Positions 28,111-38,414 of a DNA stretch of 64,000 bases are shown here, piece after piece. The notes beneath the pieces were generated by a model, which made no database searches, was not told the origin of the DNA, and saw nothing but the letters and a program-made list of their open reading frames with translations. Every line of letters starts with the position of its first letter. The first letter of the stretch is position 1. The position numbers and the translations under genes were made by a program. The stretch is from Herbaspirillum hiltneri N3. GTDB lineage: Bacteria; Pseudomonadota; Gammaproteobacteria; Burkholderiales; Burkholderiaceae_D. The DNA lies in NCBI RefSeq assembly GCF_001267925.1, contig NZ_CP011409.1, positions 2,914,001 through 2,978,000 on the forward strand. The letters are read 5' to 3'.

Positions 28111-29036
28111 GACGCCACCGCCACGCCTGAATCGGTAGCGACTCCGTGCGTGCGCACCTTGTCCTGGACATTGCGCGACACGCTGCGTCGACCGTCGACA
28201 CCGACCGGCACGTCGCCGGCTATCGTCACGCGCCGCACCACGCGATGCTGGCTGCCGTAATCGTTGATCGCATAGTGTTGGGTCGCGCGGTTATCCCAGA
28301 TCGCGATGTCGCCTGCCGTCCAGCGCCAGCGCACCGTATTTTCCAGGCGAGTGACATAGCTTTCCAGCAGCTTCAGAAGATGCTCCGAATCGCCGGTCGG
28401 ATAACCGAGCAGCTTCTTGACGAAATGTCCCAGCACCAGGGTGCGCTCACCGCTCTCCGGATGCACGCGCACCACCGGATGTTCGGTTTCATAGATCGTC
28501 GACGTGAAGACTTCGCGATAACGCTTGAGACCGGCGTCATCGGTATTGAAGCGCGCCGCATAGTCGTAGTCATTCGTGTGCAGCGCCCACAGGCTGTCGG
28601 CCAACTGGCGCAAGGCCGGCGGCAAATCGAGATAAGCCTGCGCCGTGTTCGCCCATACGGTGTCGCCGCCCGCCTGCGGAATCACCACGGCGCGCAGGAT
28701 CGACGCCTGCGGATACGCCAGATCGAAGGTGACGTCGGTATGCCACGAGTTGGCGCGGCCGCCATGCACCGAATCCAGTTCGAGCAAATAACCGGTGCCG
28801 TCGCGTACCGGCACGGTCGGATGCGCCACGAGTTCACCCCACAGTCCGGCGAAGGCCTCCTGGCCGGCGTCGTCCAGATGCTGTTGTCCGCGGAAGAACA
28901 GTACCTTGTACTTCAGCAGCGCCTGGCGGATGGCGTTGAATGTCTCCCGGCCGAGGTCGCCGGACAGGCGCACGTTGCGGATTTCGGCGCCGATGCGGCC
29001 GGCGACGGGATTCAGATCGAGCAATGCTTCGGACAT
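28107..29036 (-). CDS. TauD/TfdA-type Fe(II)/2-oxoglutarate dioxygenase
   Basis: A 309-residue dioxygenase that would hydroxylate an alkyl or taurine-like sulfonate and release sulfite. Iron ligands are in WHTDVTF (His, Asp) and WDNRATQHYAIND (distal His); the 2-oxoglutarate Arg is in QHRVVRRVTIAGD. The ATG at 29036 has AAGGAG eight bases upstream. It lies between the importer genes and the flavin monooxygenase in one operon. Confidence 0.9.
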   Translation of the reverse strand: MSEALLDLNPVAGRIGAEIRNVRLSGDLGRETFNAIRQALLKYKVLFFRGQQHLDDAGQEAFAGLWGELVAHPTVPVRDGTGYLLELDSVHGGRANSWHTDVTFDLAYPQASILRAVVIPQAGGDTVWANTAQAYLDLPPALRQLADSLWALHTNDYDYAARFNTDDAGLKRYREVFTSTIYETEHPVVRVHPESGERTLVLGHFVKKLLGYPTGDSEHLLKLLESYVTRLENTVRWRWTAGDIAIWDNRATQHYAINDYGSQHRVVRRVTIAGDVPVGVDGRRSVSRNVQDKVRTHGVATDSGVAVAS

Positions 29037-29112
29037 CTTGTTCTCCTTCACGAAAATGACTGGCTGGGGTTTACGTCTTGCGGGAAATACGGCAATCTTC
29101 TGATGCGCGCCA

Positions 29113-29955
29113 TCAGATGGCGAAGCGCCACTGGCGCGAATGTTCCGGCAACTCCGGATCGGTCGCATCGCTGCGCAAAGGCGGCTCGGCGAGGCTGGCG
29201 CTGTCGCCCGAAAATTCCCGCAGCACCTGCTGCTTGACCTCGGCAAAACCGACTGCTGCGCGTTCGCGCGGATGCGCCAGACCGACCGGCACGATGCGAC
29301 GGATGCGTCCCGGCCGCGGCTCCATCACCACCACCTTGTCACCCAGGTAAATCGCCTCCTCGACGTCATGCGTCACCAGGATCATGCTGATGCCCTCGGC
29401 TTGCCAGATACGATGCAGCTCCTGCTGCAGGTATGCGCGCGTCAAGGCATCAAGCGCACCGAATGGTTCGTCCAGCAGCAGGATCTCCGGCTTGCTCACC
29501 AGCGCGCGTGCAATCGCCACGCGCTGCGCCATGCCGCCCGACAGCTGATGCGGATAGGATTTTTCGAAGCCGTCGAGCCCGACCAGCGCGATGTGTTCGC
29601 GCACCGCCTGGCGTTTCTGCCCCGGTGTCAGGTCGGCGTTGAGCAGCCCCAGCTGGATATTGCTCTCCACCGTCAGCCAGGGAAACAGCCGGTGCTCCTG
29701 GAACACGATGCCGCGCCGCAGGCTGGTGCCGACAATGCGTTCGCCATCCAGCAGCACCTCGCCCTGATAGTCCTCTTCCAGTCCCACGATCAGGCGCAGC
29801 AAGGTCGATTTTCCGCAGCCGCTGGAGCCGACGATGCTGACGAACTCGCCCGGCGCGATGGTCAGCGTGACGTCTTCGAGGACCGCCAGGTCGCCGTTCT
29901 TCACGGGATAGGATTTACTGAGATGCTGGATGTCCAGCGTGCCGGCTTGCGACAT
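29113..29955 (-). CDS. ABC transporter ATPase, SsuB/TauB type
   Basis: The 280-residue ATPase has Walker A GSSGCGKST, signature LSGGMAQRVAIARAL and Walker B LLLDEPFGALD, followed by the long C-terminal tail usual in nitrate/sulfonate/taurine importers. It would energise both permeases encoded next. It follows the inner permease gene by 9 bp. Confidence 0.92.
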   Translation of the reverse strand: MSQAGTLDIQHLSKSYPVKNGDLAVLEDVTLTIAPGEFVSIVGSSGCGKSTLLRLIVGLEEDYQGEVLLDGERIVGTSLRRGIVFQEHRLFPWLTVESNIQLGLLNADLTPGQKRQAVREHIALVGLDGFEKSYPHQLSGGMAQRVAIARALVSKPEILLLDEPFGALDALTRAYLQQELHRIWQAEGISMILVTHDVEEAIYLGDKVVVMEPRPGRIRRIVPVGLAHPRERAAVGFAEVKQQVLREFSGDSASLAEPPLRSDATDPELPEHSRQWRFAI

Positions 29956-29964
29956 ATCGACTCC

Positions 29965-30771
29965 TTAAAATTGCGCGACCGAACGGCCGCGCCACGCCAG
30001 CAAACGGCGTTCCAGCCGCGCCGCCAGCCAGTTCAGCGCGAAGCCGACAAAGCCGACCACGATCACGCCGAAAATCACCAGGTCCATCAGGAACAATTCA
30101 CGGCCATCGATCATGGTGTTGCCGATGCCCTTGCCCGACACCAGCAGGTATTCCGCCCCCAGCGTCGCCAGCCACGCGTAGATCAGCGCCAGATGGATGC
30201 CGGCCAGGATCGACGGCGCCGCCGCCGGCAGGATCAGTTTGTACAGCCACTGGCGGCGATTGAATTTCAGTACCCGCGCCGCCTCGACCAGATCGGCCGG
30301 CACGCTGCGTATGCCTTCGAAGGTGTTGAGCACCACCGGGAAAAATGCCGCCAGCGACAGGAACGCCACCTTGGCGGCATCGCCCAGGCCGAACCAGACC
30401 GACAGCAGCGGAATCCAGGCGAACAGCGAAATCTGCTTGAGCGTGTGGAAGGTCGGCCCGATCAGGCGCTCGAACAGTCGCGACAAGCCGAAGGCGATCC
30501 CGAACGCCAGCCCTGCGCTGACGCCGATGGCGAAGCCGATCAGGTCGCGGCGCAAGCTGGCTTCCAGCGCTATTGCCAACTCGCCGCTGCGGACTTGCCG
30601 GACCGCGGTGTCCCACACCTTGTCGACCGGCACCAGCAAGGGAGAAGCCGACCAGTTGAATTTCACCGCCAGCCACCACAGCAGCACGAGCGCCGCCGGC
30701 AAAATCCAGCCGCGCAGGAATTTCGGCACGGGGTGCTTGTCTTGCGTGTCGTAAGAAGAGGATCGCGCCAT
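29965..30771 (-). CDS. ABC transporter permease, SsuC/TauC type (second of two)
   Basis: A 268-residue inner-membrane permease of the BPD transporter family, with about six helices and the ATPase-contact loop EAARVLKFNRRQWLYKLILPAAAPSILAG. Start ATG at 30771. It is clearly different in sequence from the neighbouring permease at 30785, so the importer is probably a heterodimer. Confidence 0.9.
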   Translation of the reverse strand: MARSSSYDTQDKHPVPKFLRGWILPAALVLLWWLAVKFNWSASPLLVPVDKVWDTAVRQVRSGELAIALEASLRRDLIGFAIGVSAGLAFGIAFGLSRLFERLIGPTFHTLKQISLFAWIPLLSVWFGLGDAAKVAFLSLAAFFPVVLNTFEGIRSVPADLVEAARVLKFNRRQWLYKLILPAAAPSILAGIHLALIYAWLATLGAEYLLVSGKGIGNTMIDGRELFLMDLVIFGVIVVGFVGFALNWLAARLERRLLAWRGRSVAQF

Positions 30772-30784
30772 GATGATTTCCCGT

Positions 30785-31642
30785 TCAGAAGCCGGTACGG
30801 CGCCAGCCGAGCAGCACTGTTTCAATGCGCGCCAGCACGCGGTCCAGCACATAACCGACCGCGCCGACCACCACCACCGCCGCCATCACGACATCGAGCT
30901 GAAACAACTGCCGCCCGAACACGATCATGTAGCCCAGGCCCTCCGACGAAGCCAACAACTCGACCACCACCAGCGCCAGCCAGGCATGGGTAAAGCCATA
31001 GCGCACCCCGTTCCAGACCGGCGGCAGCGCTGCCGGGAAGATCACGCGCGTCAGCAGCTGCCAGCGCGAGAACCTAAGCACGCGCGCCACTTCGACATAG
31101 CGCGCCGGCACGTTCTCGATGCCCTTGAATGTATTGAGCGCAATCGGCACCAGCGCCGCCTTGGAAATCAGGATGATCTTGAGCGCCTCGTCAATGCCCA
31201 CCAGCAGCATCAGCAAGGGCAGCCACCCGAGCACCGGAACCTGGCTGAACGCCTTGAACAGCGGATAGACATAGTCCTTGAATACCCGCGACAGGCCCAT
31301 CGCCACACCCAGCAGCAAGCCGCCGGCCAGGCCCACGCCGAAGCCGAGCAGCACGCGCAGCAAACTGATCTTGAGGTTGTCGAACATCTCGCCCGAAGCC
31401 GCCAGATCAATGAAGGTCAGCAACACCGATTGCGGCGAAGGCAACACCTGCGGCGCCACCCATTCGAATTGCGCGGCGACATGCCACAGCAGCAACAGGA
31501 ACAAGGGAAACGGCAAGGCCAGCCAGCGCGGCGACCAGTTGCCGCGGAAGCGCGCACGCGGCGCCTTCCCTTGCTCCTGCGCGAGTTCAGGAACCGGCGA
31601 TGCGGAGGATGGCAACTCCAGAACTGCCTGCTGCGCGCTCAT
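30785..31642 (-). CDS. ABC transporter permease, SsuC/TauC type (first of two)
   Basis: A 285-residue permease with six predicted helices after a ~30-residue cytoplasmic N-terminus. The coupling loop reads EVARVLRFSRWQLLTRVIFPAALPPVWNG. It lies 3 bp after the binding-protein gene. Both permeases share the loop, showing that they are paralogues. Confidence 0.9.
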   Translation of the reverse strand: MSAQQAVLELPSSASPVPELAQEQGKAPRARFRGNWSPRWLALPFPLFLLLLWHVAAQFEWVAPQVLPSPQSVLLTFIDLAASGEMFDNLKISLLRVLLGFGVGLAGGLLLGVAMGLSRVFKDYVYPLFKAFSQVPVLGWLPLLMLLVGIDEALKIILISKAALVPIALNTFKGIENVPARYVEVARVLRFSRWQLLTRVIFPAALPPVWNGVRYGFTHAWLALVVVELLASSEGLGYMIVFGRQLFQLDVVMAAVVVVGAVGYVLDRVLARIETVLLGWRRTGF

Positions 31643-31645
31643 GGG

Positions 31646-32734
31646 TCAGGTCCCCAGGATCTTGCCGTTGACCTGGAAAATCGGCCAATAGGTTTCCAGG
31701 TTCAGCTCTTTCAGAGCAGCCTTGAGGTAACGCTGATCGATCCATTGATCGACATCGAACCTGGACCGGCTCAGTTTCAGGCGATAGGCTTGTTCGACCG
31801 AATCCTTGTAGCGCGCGACCAGGAAAGGATCGAAGTTGGGATTGATGCGCACGCGCAACGGCTCGCCGTCGTAGTCTTCGCGCCAGTGTTCGTAAGGCGT
31901 TCCGGCCTTGGCCCACAGGCGCAGCACCTCTTCCCGGTTGACTTCGTCCGACGCCCACTTCGAGGTCTTCACGAACGTCTTGACCACGCGCGCGGTGATT
32001 TGCGGATATTGCTGCGCAAATTCGTCCGTCACCAGCACGTGCGACTGCGTCGTGAAAATCGGTGAGCCGCCTTTGCTGCTGTAGACGATGCGCGCGGCGT
32101 TCTTGTCGCGCAGGCGCAGCAGGTTGATGTTGCCGAACGCGGCGTCGATGTCCTTGGTGCTTAGCGCCGCCAGCGTGGTGGCCTGATCGAGATTGATGGC
32201 GCGCAGGTCGCGCTCCTGCAGGCTGTTCGCCTCCAGGACGCGATTGATCGGCAACTGCGCGTTGGTGCCCTTGAAGATGGCGACGCGCTTGCCGCGCAGA
32301 TCCTTGACGGATTGGATCGGCGAGTCTGGCGGCACCGCGAGATAGATGTTGGATCGCACGCCGGTAGCCAGGATCAGCCTGGTCTTGAGTCCCGCCGATT
32401 TCGCCACGATGGAAGGCAGGTCGCCCTGGAAAGCGAAATCCAGCTGCTTGTTGCTCAAGGCTTCATTGACTGCCGGACCGGCGCCTTTGAAGAAGAACCA
32501 CTCGACCTTGATGCCGTCGGCCTTGAACTCCTCTTCGACCCAGCCCTTGGCGTTGGCGACAGCCGCCGAGCTGCCGGAGAATTGCGGCGGATTGCCGATG
32601 CCAGGCTGCGCCACACCGATGCGCACAATCGCCGGCTTGTTGGCCGCACGCGCTTGCAGACCCAATATCGCCGCACCGGCGCCGACGCCGCTTGCGGCCA
32701 ACTGCTTGAGTACGGTTCTGCGATCCAGGGTCAT
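31646..32734 (-). CDS. periplasmic sulfonate/nitrate/taurine-type binding protein (SsuA-like)
   Basis: A 362-residue binding protein whose leader MTLDRRTVLKQLAASGVGAG is Tat-like (DRRTVLK). VRIGVAQPG, DFAFQGDLPSIVAKSAG and GVRSNIYLAVPPDSPIQSVKDLRGKRVAIFKGTNAQ are SsuA-family segments. It is the first gene of the operon that continues with two permeases, the ATPase, the dioxygenase and the monooxygenase. Confidence 0.9.
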   Translation of the reverse strand: MTLDRRTVLKQLAASGVGAGAAILGLQARAANKPAIVRIGVAQPGIGNPPQFSGSSAAVANAKGWVEEEFKADGIKVEWFFFKGAGPAVNEALSNKQLDFAFQGDLPSIVAKSAGLKTRLILATGVRSNIYLAVPPDSPIQSVKDLRGKRVAIFKGTNAQLPINRVLEANSLQERDLRAINLDQATTLAALSTKDIDAAFGNINLLRLRDKNAARIVYSSKGGSPIFTTQSHVLVTDEFAQQYPQITARVVKTFVKTSKWASDEVNREEVLRLWAKAGTPYEHWREDYDGEPLRVRINPNFDPFLVARYKDSVEQAYRLKLSRSRFDVDQWIDQRYLKAALKELNLETYWPIFQVNGKILGT

Positions 32735-32807
32735 GAGTTTTCCTTTGCGTAGACATGTCGAAGCGAGAAGCTGCGATCAAGTATAGGCAAGCGAAAACTC
32801 CCGACAA

Positions 32808-32821
32808 ACGAATGAATTCGT
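32808..32821. promoter_or_regulatory. inverted repeat upstream of the sulfonate operon
   Basis: ACGAA-TGAA-TTCGT is a perfect 5-bp inverted repeat with a 4-base spacer, 74 bp upstream of the binding-protein start. It may be a regulator site. Arms are short, so chance is possible. Confidence 0.25.
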
Positions 32822-32923
32822 ATGTCCTTATGCGAAAGTTTTTTCCATCAGTGCAGTGTCAGCAAGGGATAGCGGCGCCATAACGGAATTTTTGCGTATC
32901 TGCCGCGGGCCCGCTGCATCGTC

Positions 32924-33493
32924 TTATTTGCGCAGTTCTCCCAGCAAGGGCTGCGCCAGATGCAGCACTTCATAACCGTCGCCGGCATGCCCTGCATCGT
33001 AGAACGCCGACGTAATATGCAGCCGCACCAGTTTCCAGCCGGCCGGATCGAGCGCGGTCACTGCGGCAACCGTCTCCGCGCGCTGCGCCAAGGCTTGATT
33101 ACGTTCGCGTTCGGCGTCACGCAACGCTCCCATGTCGGTGGTGTCTCCAAATGGCAGGTCTTCGCGATAGATCCAGCGTCCCTGCAGCGCCGGACCGGCT
33201 TGCACATCCAGCGGCAGCCACATCTCGACACCGGGCCGGCCGAAGGCGGCCAGCACCGCATCGAAACGATCGCTGGTCAGGAAGTCGGCGGCGGCGGCCG
33301 CATCCTTCCACAGATAGATTGAAGAATAGACGTTGGTGGGCGCACCGTTCTTGCCGGCCTCGCGCAACGAGAAGGACTTGAAGTACAGACCCGGCGTGTC
33401 GTCCCACATCGGGCCGCGTGCGGCGGCGCGACGACGGATGGCGCTGACGTCGTAGTCGACGGGAAGGCGGTGTGAATATTGTTTCGAGAGCAT
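32924..33493 (-). CDS. DUF4865 family protein
   Basis: A 189-residue protein that I recognise as DUF4865 by its start LSKQYSHRLPVDYDVSAIRRR and the segment GPMWDDTPGLYFKSFSLRE. It resembles a two-repeat dimeric alpha-beta barrel enzyme. Function is unknown; neighbours in other genomes are often LysR regulators and small-molecule oxidation genes. It is a stand-alone unit between the sulfonate operon and a chemoreceptor. Confidence 0.75.
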   Translation of the reverse strand: MLSKQYSHRLPVDYDVSAIRRRAAARGPMWDDTPGLYFKSFSLREAGKNGAPTNVYSSIYLWKDAAAAADFLTSDRFDAVLAAFGRPGVEMWLPLDVQAGPALQGRWIYREDLPFGDTTDMGALRDAERERNQALAQRAETVAAVTALDPAGWKLVRLHITSAFYDAGHAGDGYEVLHLAQPLLGELRK

Positions 33494-33586
33494 GCCGGTT
33501 CCAGGTTGTTTGAACGGAACCAGCTTAATCGGGCGGCTGTTTGACGACCAGCCGCCCGCGCACATTTCTGCGATGAGCCTCTCAAA

Positions 33587-35392
33587 TCACTGCGGCGTCG
33601 CCATCTTGAATCCGCCGACAATGGCCGCCAAGCTGGTCGCCTGATCCTGCAATGATTGCGCGGCTGCGGCGGCTTGCTCCACCAGCGCGGCGTTCTGCTG
33701 CGTGGCCTCATCCATGTGCGTGATGGCGCGGTTGATTTCTTCGATGCCGGTGCTTTGCTCGGAACTGGCGTTGGCGATTTCGCTCACGATGGCGCTGACG
33801 TTCCTGACGCTGTCGACGATTTCCACCATGGTCTGCCCGGCCTTCTCGACCAGCAGGCCGCCGTCGCTCACCTTCGATACCGACGAGTCGATCAGCACCT
33901 TGATTTCCTTGGCGGCTTGCGCGCTGCGTTGCGCCAGGCTGCGCACTTCGCTCGCCACCACCGCAAAACCACGCCCTTGCTCACCGGCCCGCGCGGCTTC
34001 CACTGCGGCGTTCAAGGCAAGAATGTTGGTCTGGAACGCAATGCCGTCGATCACGCCGATGATGTCGACAATCTGGCGCGACGACTGATTGATGGCTTCC
34101 ATGGTGGCGACGACGTTGCCGACCACTTCGCCGCCTTCTTTGGCAATCGCCGATGCCGCCAGCGCCAGTTGATTGGCCTGCCGTGCATTGTCCGAGTTCT
34201 GCTTGACGGTGGAGGTCAGTTCTTCCATCGCGGAAGCGGTTTCTTCCAGGGCTCCGGCTTGCTGCTCGGTGCGGCCGGACAAGTCGAGGTTGCCGCTGGC
34301 GATTTCGGACGACGATACCTTGACGGCGTCGCTGGTATGCCGGATCTCTTGCAAGATGGTGGTGATCTTTTGCACGAAGACGTTGAAGGACCTGGCGATC
34401 TGGGTGACTTCATCCTTGCCGTCTTCCGGCAGGCGCATGGTCAGGTCGCCGTTGCCGGAACCGATGCTGTCCATCGCATTGCGCACCTGCGACAGGCGCC
34501 GGAACACCGCCGCAGTGATCAGTCGCAGGATCAGTGCCGCCAACGCCGCCACCAGCACGATGGCGATCAGCGACGATTGCGTGGCGTGGCGCATGCCGGC
34601 GTTGACGTCGGCCTTGTCGATCGCCACCAGCAAGGTCCATTCGGTGTCTTTGACCGCGATTGCCTGAACCAGCTTGGCGGCGCCGTTGAGCACGATTTCC
34701 TTGCTGGCGTCATTGCCGGCCAGGCTATTGAGACGTTCCGCCGTCAGTTCGGGGTTCCAGTCCTTGACCGGCTTGTTGATCCATTGCGCATCCGGGTGGG
34801 CCAGCATCATGCCGTCGCGGTCGACCAGGAAGGCAAAACTGGCCGGGGTCGGATGCACCGCTTTCACCACATTGCTGACGCCGTCGAGGAACACCGCAGC
34901 CGCCACCACGCCCTGCAAGACGCCGTCTTTTCTCACCTGCGCGGTGAAGGACACCATCGGTTTCTTCGTCACGACATCGGTGTAGGGTTTGGTCACCACG
35001 GCCTTTCCGGCCTTGACCGATTGCTGGTACCAGGACCGACCGGTCGGATCGTAGCCGGCCGGCAATCCCTCGGCGGACGTGTAGGCAGTCTTGTCTTCCT
35101 TGCCGAAGGTCGTGACATAGAAGCCGCCGCTCTTCTGCAACTGCTTGATGACGAATACCGGATCGGCTTGCAACACACCGTCTGCCGCTGCCGCGGCCAT
35201 GCTGGCCTTGGCCGCGACCCATTCGTTGATCGCCGAGGCATAGCCGTCGGCAATGGAACGCGCGCTCTCGTCGATGGCGCGGTCGTTGTCCGCCTTGACG
35301 ATGACGTAAGAGACGGCGCCGACTACGCCCAGGCTCGCAACAAGCAAGGCAATGCTGAAAAATAAAATACGCGTTCTGATTGAGGTAAACAT
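33587..35392 (-). CDS. methyl-accepting chemotaxis protein with dCache sensor
   Basis: A 601-residue chemoreceptor. It has an N-terminal helix (about 8-30), a periplasmic double-Cache domain (about 35-275, with [18 protein letters not shown] and [14 protein letters not shown]), a second helix, a HAMP domain and a long signalling coiled coil. The hairpin tip is [20 protein letters not shown]. The dCache type usually binds amino acids or carboxylates directly. There is no CheR-binding pentapeptide at the C-terminus. It lies 49 bp upstream of an amino acid lyase gene end, which may hint at its ligand. Confidence 0.92.
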   Translation of the reverse strand: MFTSIRTRILFFSIALLVASLGVVGAVSYVIVKADNDRAIDESARSIADGYASAINEWVAAKASMAAAAADGVLQADPVFVIKQLQKSGGFYVTTFGKEDKTAYTSAEGLPAGYDPTGRSWYQQSVKAGKAVVTKPYTDVVTKKPMVSFTAQVRKDGVLQGVVAAAVFLDGVSNVVKAVHPTPASFAFLVDRDGMMLAHPDAQWINKPVKDWNPELTAERLNSLAGNDASKEIVLNGAAKLVQAIAVKDTEWTLLVAIDKADVNAGMRHATQSSLIAIVLVAALAALILRLITAAVFRRLSQVRNAMDSIGSGNGDLTMRLPEDGKDEVTQIARSFNVFVQKITTILQEIRHTSDAVKVSSSEIASGNLDLSGRTEQQAGALEETASAMEELTSTVKQNSDNARQANQLALAASAIAKEGGEVVGNVVATMEAINQSSRQIVDIIGVIDGIAFQTNILALNAAVEAARAGEQGRGFAVVASEVRSLAQRSAQAAKEIKVLIDSSVSKVSDGGLLVEKAGQTMVEIVDSVRNVSAIVSEIANASSEQSTGIEEINRAITHMDEATQQNAALVEQAAAAAQSLQDQATSLAAIVGGFKMATPQ

Positions 35393-35441
35393 GACGGCCC
35401 TTCCCTGTTTGTTTTTTTAATTGACTATCCGGCGAACCGGT

Positions 35442-37075
35442 TCAGACGAACTTGCCGATCCGCGCCACCACCGCCTCACGCACCGACCCGCTGGTAATGA
35501 ACGAATGCGCTGCCTGGATATCGTTGTGGAACCAGCGGTCGCCATCCAGGCACGCCGGGATTTGCTTGCGGATCTCTTCATACGCCGCCTGCGTTCCCTC
35601 GCCCAGCACGAAGTCCTTCAACAACTCTTCCGTCATGGTCAGCCCCTGCGCCGCCAGCAGCATCTCCACGCCGACGATGTACTGCGTATTGGCCACCACC
35701 GTGGCGGCCTTCGCGCGCACCAGGTCGAGTTGGAGACGTGGTCTTCGCTGTTGCCCTTGGACGGGATGCTGTCGACGCTGCCCGGCATGGACAGCGTGCG
35801 GTTTTCCATGACCAGCGAACTCATCGAGCACTGCACCACCGGATAGCCGGTGTTGACCCCGCGCACGCCGCTCATCAGGTTGCGCGGCAGGCCCCACGAC
35901 AGGGTCGGGTCGATCAGCCGCGCAATGCGGCGTTCGCAGATGCTGCCCAGGTCGGTGATGGTCATCGCCAGCAAGTCCATCGCCTGCGCCAGGTACTGGC
36001 CGTGGAAGTTGCCGCCGGAGATGATCTCGAAGCCGCCGCCTTCTTTGTCAAAGATCAGCGGATTGTCGGTGGCGGAGTTGATTTCCTTGTCGACGATGGT
36101 GTCGATGTAGTCCAGCGCATCGAACACCGGGCCATAGACCTGCGGCGCGCAGCGCAGCGAGTAGACGTCCTGGATGCGCGAGGAGTACGGAATGTCGGTG
36201 CGGCGCGATTCGTCCGGCAGTTGCACCGCACGGGCTTCGTGGGTGGTGCGGGTCGATCCCTTCAGCAAAGTGCGAATGACTTCTGCGGTCTTGATCTGGC
36301 CGGCGTGCGGGCGCGCCTGCTGGATGCGGGGGTCGAAGGCGGACATCTCGGCCCGCATGGCTTCGAGCGTGAGGCCCAGCGAGACGCAGGCGTCGGTGAG
36401 CAGGTTGCGCGAATCGTGCGCGGCCAGCACGGCCACGGCCAGCGAGGCGGTGCAGCCGTTGATCAGCGCCGAGGCGTCCTTGGCCTTGAGGTCGAACTTG
36501 ACCGGGCCGATGCCGGCCTGGGTGATGGCGTCGGGAGCGCTCATGCGCTTGCCCTGGTACATCACTTCGGCTTCGTCGAAACCGACGATGGCGGCGGCCA
36601 GGTAGGCCAGCGGCGCCAGATCTCCGGAGGCGCCGACGGAACCCTTTTGCGGCATGATCGGATGGATGCCGGCGTTGAGGAAGGCCAGCAGGCGATCGAC
36701 CACTTCCACGCGCGGGGCGGAGTAGTTGCTGGCGAAGGCGTTGGCGCGCAGCAGCATGGTGGCGCGGCTGACTTCTTCGGAGAACGGTTCGCCGATGCCG
36801 GCGCTGTGCGCCTTGATGAGCTGGGTCTGGAACAGTTCGATGTGCTCGACCTTGATGCGGGTGTCCTTCAGCAAGCCGACGCCGGTGTTGAAGCTGTACA
36901 TCATGGGTGCTTCGTCGTGCATCCAGGTCGACTCGATGAAGTCGCGGCTTTGCTTCAGGGCCGCGCGCGAGGAGTCGGCCAGCGCGACTTTGGCGTACGT
37001 GCCATTGTTTCCACGAGAGATGCTGACGACTTGCGCGGCGTTGAGGTTGAAACCGTCGATGGTGATGGTGGTCAT
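35442..37075 (-). pseudogene. aromatic amino acid (histidine-type) ammonia-lyase, single-base frameshift near the 3' end
   Basis: The enzyme family eliminates ammonia from His, Phe or Tyr using the MIO cofactor. SVGASGDLAPLAYLAA (MIO Ala149-Ser150-Gly151), catalytic Tyr60 in YSFNTGVG and GNSEDHVSN are present. A His precedes SAGIGEP, as in histidine lyases. After TWCAR (about residue 454) the frame breaks: the first frame stops at 35639 while the matching continuation AATVVANTQYIVGVEMLLAAQGL is in another frame to 35442. Adding one G between 35711 and 35712 restores a 544-residue protein. This is either a real inactivation or a sequencing error in a GCGCGC tract. Confidence 0.85.
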
Positions 37076-37122
37076 GAATGAATATTCCTTTGCAATGAAT
37101 GGAGGATAGCGACGGACCGGAG

Positions 37123-38376
37123 TCAGGCCGCGAAGTTTTCGACGAAGCGGCTGAACACCTGCGCGGCAATCGCCGCGTCGTCTTCGCTCATGATTTCGTC
37201 GGGGTGATGGCTGATGCCGCCGTTGCCGCAGCGGACGAACAGCATTGCCACATCGGCGATGGCCGCAATTGCCATCGCATCATGGCCGGCGCCCGAAGGC
37301 AGATGGCGCAGCGGCAGACCGCATGCTTCGATGGCATTCGCCAGTTGCTTTTGCAGATGGCCGGCGCACGGAACGCTGCTAGCCTGATGCGTTTTTCGCA
37401 GGGTAATGGCGACGTTGCGGCGTGCGCAGATGCGTTCGATTTCGGCTTCGACGTCCGCCACCGCATCCTCGCGGACCTCGTCCTGCTCGGCGCGGATGTC
37501 GATGGAAAAGCGCGCACTGCCGGGCACCACGTTAGCGGCGCCGTTCGGCACCTCCATGATGCCCATCGTGCCGACCAGGCCGGCCCGGCCGCTGCAGCGC
37601 TGTTCGATGTACAGACCGATCTCGGCTGCCGTCATCGCGGCATCGCGACGCATGTGCATCGGCACCGTGCCTGCGTGTCCGGCCAGCCCCTGCAGCTCCG
37701 CCATGAAACGCGTTGCGCCGGAGATCGCGGTCACCACGCCGACCGGCAGCGCTTCGTTGAGCAGCAGCGGTCCCTGTTCGATATGCACTTCGACAAAGGC
37801 TGCGACGGCCGCCGCCGGCCACGCCGATGCATCGAGGCGGTCCGGATCGAAGCCGGCCGCGCGCATGACCTCGCGCATGCTGTTGCCCTGCTCGTCGAGG
37901 TTATCCAGCACGGTCTTGTCAAAGGTGCCGGCGACGGCGCGGCTGCCCAGCAAGGTCGCCTTGAAGCGCACACCCTCTTCTTCCGCAAATCCGATCACTT
38001 CAATCGGGAACGGGAAACGCCGGCCTTCCCGGTGCCAGGCCGCTATGCATGACACCGGCAACAGAATGCCCAGATTGCCGTCGTACTTGCCGCCATTGCG
38101 CACCGTATCGAAATGCGAACCGGTGACCAACGCCGCAGCCTTTTCGTGTCCGGGTGCGGCTTCGTAACGGCCGATGACGTTGCCGGCGTCGTCGCGGCGA
38201 ACCTGCATGCCGGCGGCGTTCATCCACTCGCCGACCTGTTTCGCGGCGGCATGATGCATGGGCGTGAGGTAAGTGCGCGTCAGCATGCCGACGGCTTCCG
38301 TATGCACGGCAAGCGCATCGGCGCGCTGCATGATTTCTTGCCCGCAAGACCGGTATTGCTCTGGAACAGTTTTCAC
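37123..38376 (-). CDS. M20 family amidohydrolase (N-carbamoyl amino acid / allantoate type)
   Basis: A 417-residue dinuclear metal hydrolase. Metal-site segments are TGSHFDTVRNGGKYDGNLG, GFAEEEGVRF and PSGAGHDAM; HIEQGPLL is the dimer-interface motif of the carbamoylase/allantoate amidohydrolase branch. I prefer the GTG at 38376 because AAGGAG lies six bases upstream; an in-frame ATG at 38424 would add 16 residues but sits on the regulatory palindrome. It lies 47 bp upstream of the lyase gene on the same strand. Confidence 0.85.
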   Translation of the reverse strand: MKTVPEQYRSCGQEIMQRADALAVHTEAVGMLTRTYLTPMHHAAAKQVGEWMNAAGMQVRRDDAGNVIGRYEAAPGHEKAAALVTGSHFDTVRNGGKYDGNLGILLPVSCIAAWHREGRRFPFPIEVIGFAEEEGVRFKATLLGSRAVAGTFDKTVLDNLDEQGNSMREVMRAAGFDPDRLDASAWPAAAVAAFVEVHIEQGPLLLNEALPVGVVTAISGATRFMAELQGLAGHAGTVPMHMRRDAAMTAAEIGLYIEQRCSGRAGLVGTMGIMEVPNGAANVVPGSARFSIDIRAEQDEVREDAVADVEAEIERICARRNVAITLRKTHQASSVPCAGHLQKQLANAIEACGLPLRHLPSGAGHDAMAIAAIADVAMLFVRCGNGGISHHPDEIMSEDDAAIAAQVFSRFVENFAA

Positions 38377-38414
38377 GGCAGTCTCCTTGAAGTCATCAGG
38401 ATTGCATATTTTTA

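Noticed and set aside
33656..35365. 569-codon plus-strand frame opposite the chemoreceptor
   Set aside because: The minus strand encodes a complete chemoreceptor; the antisense product has no domain signature.
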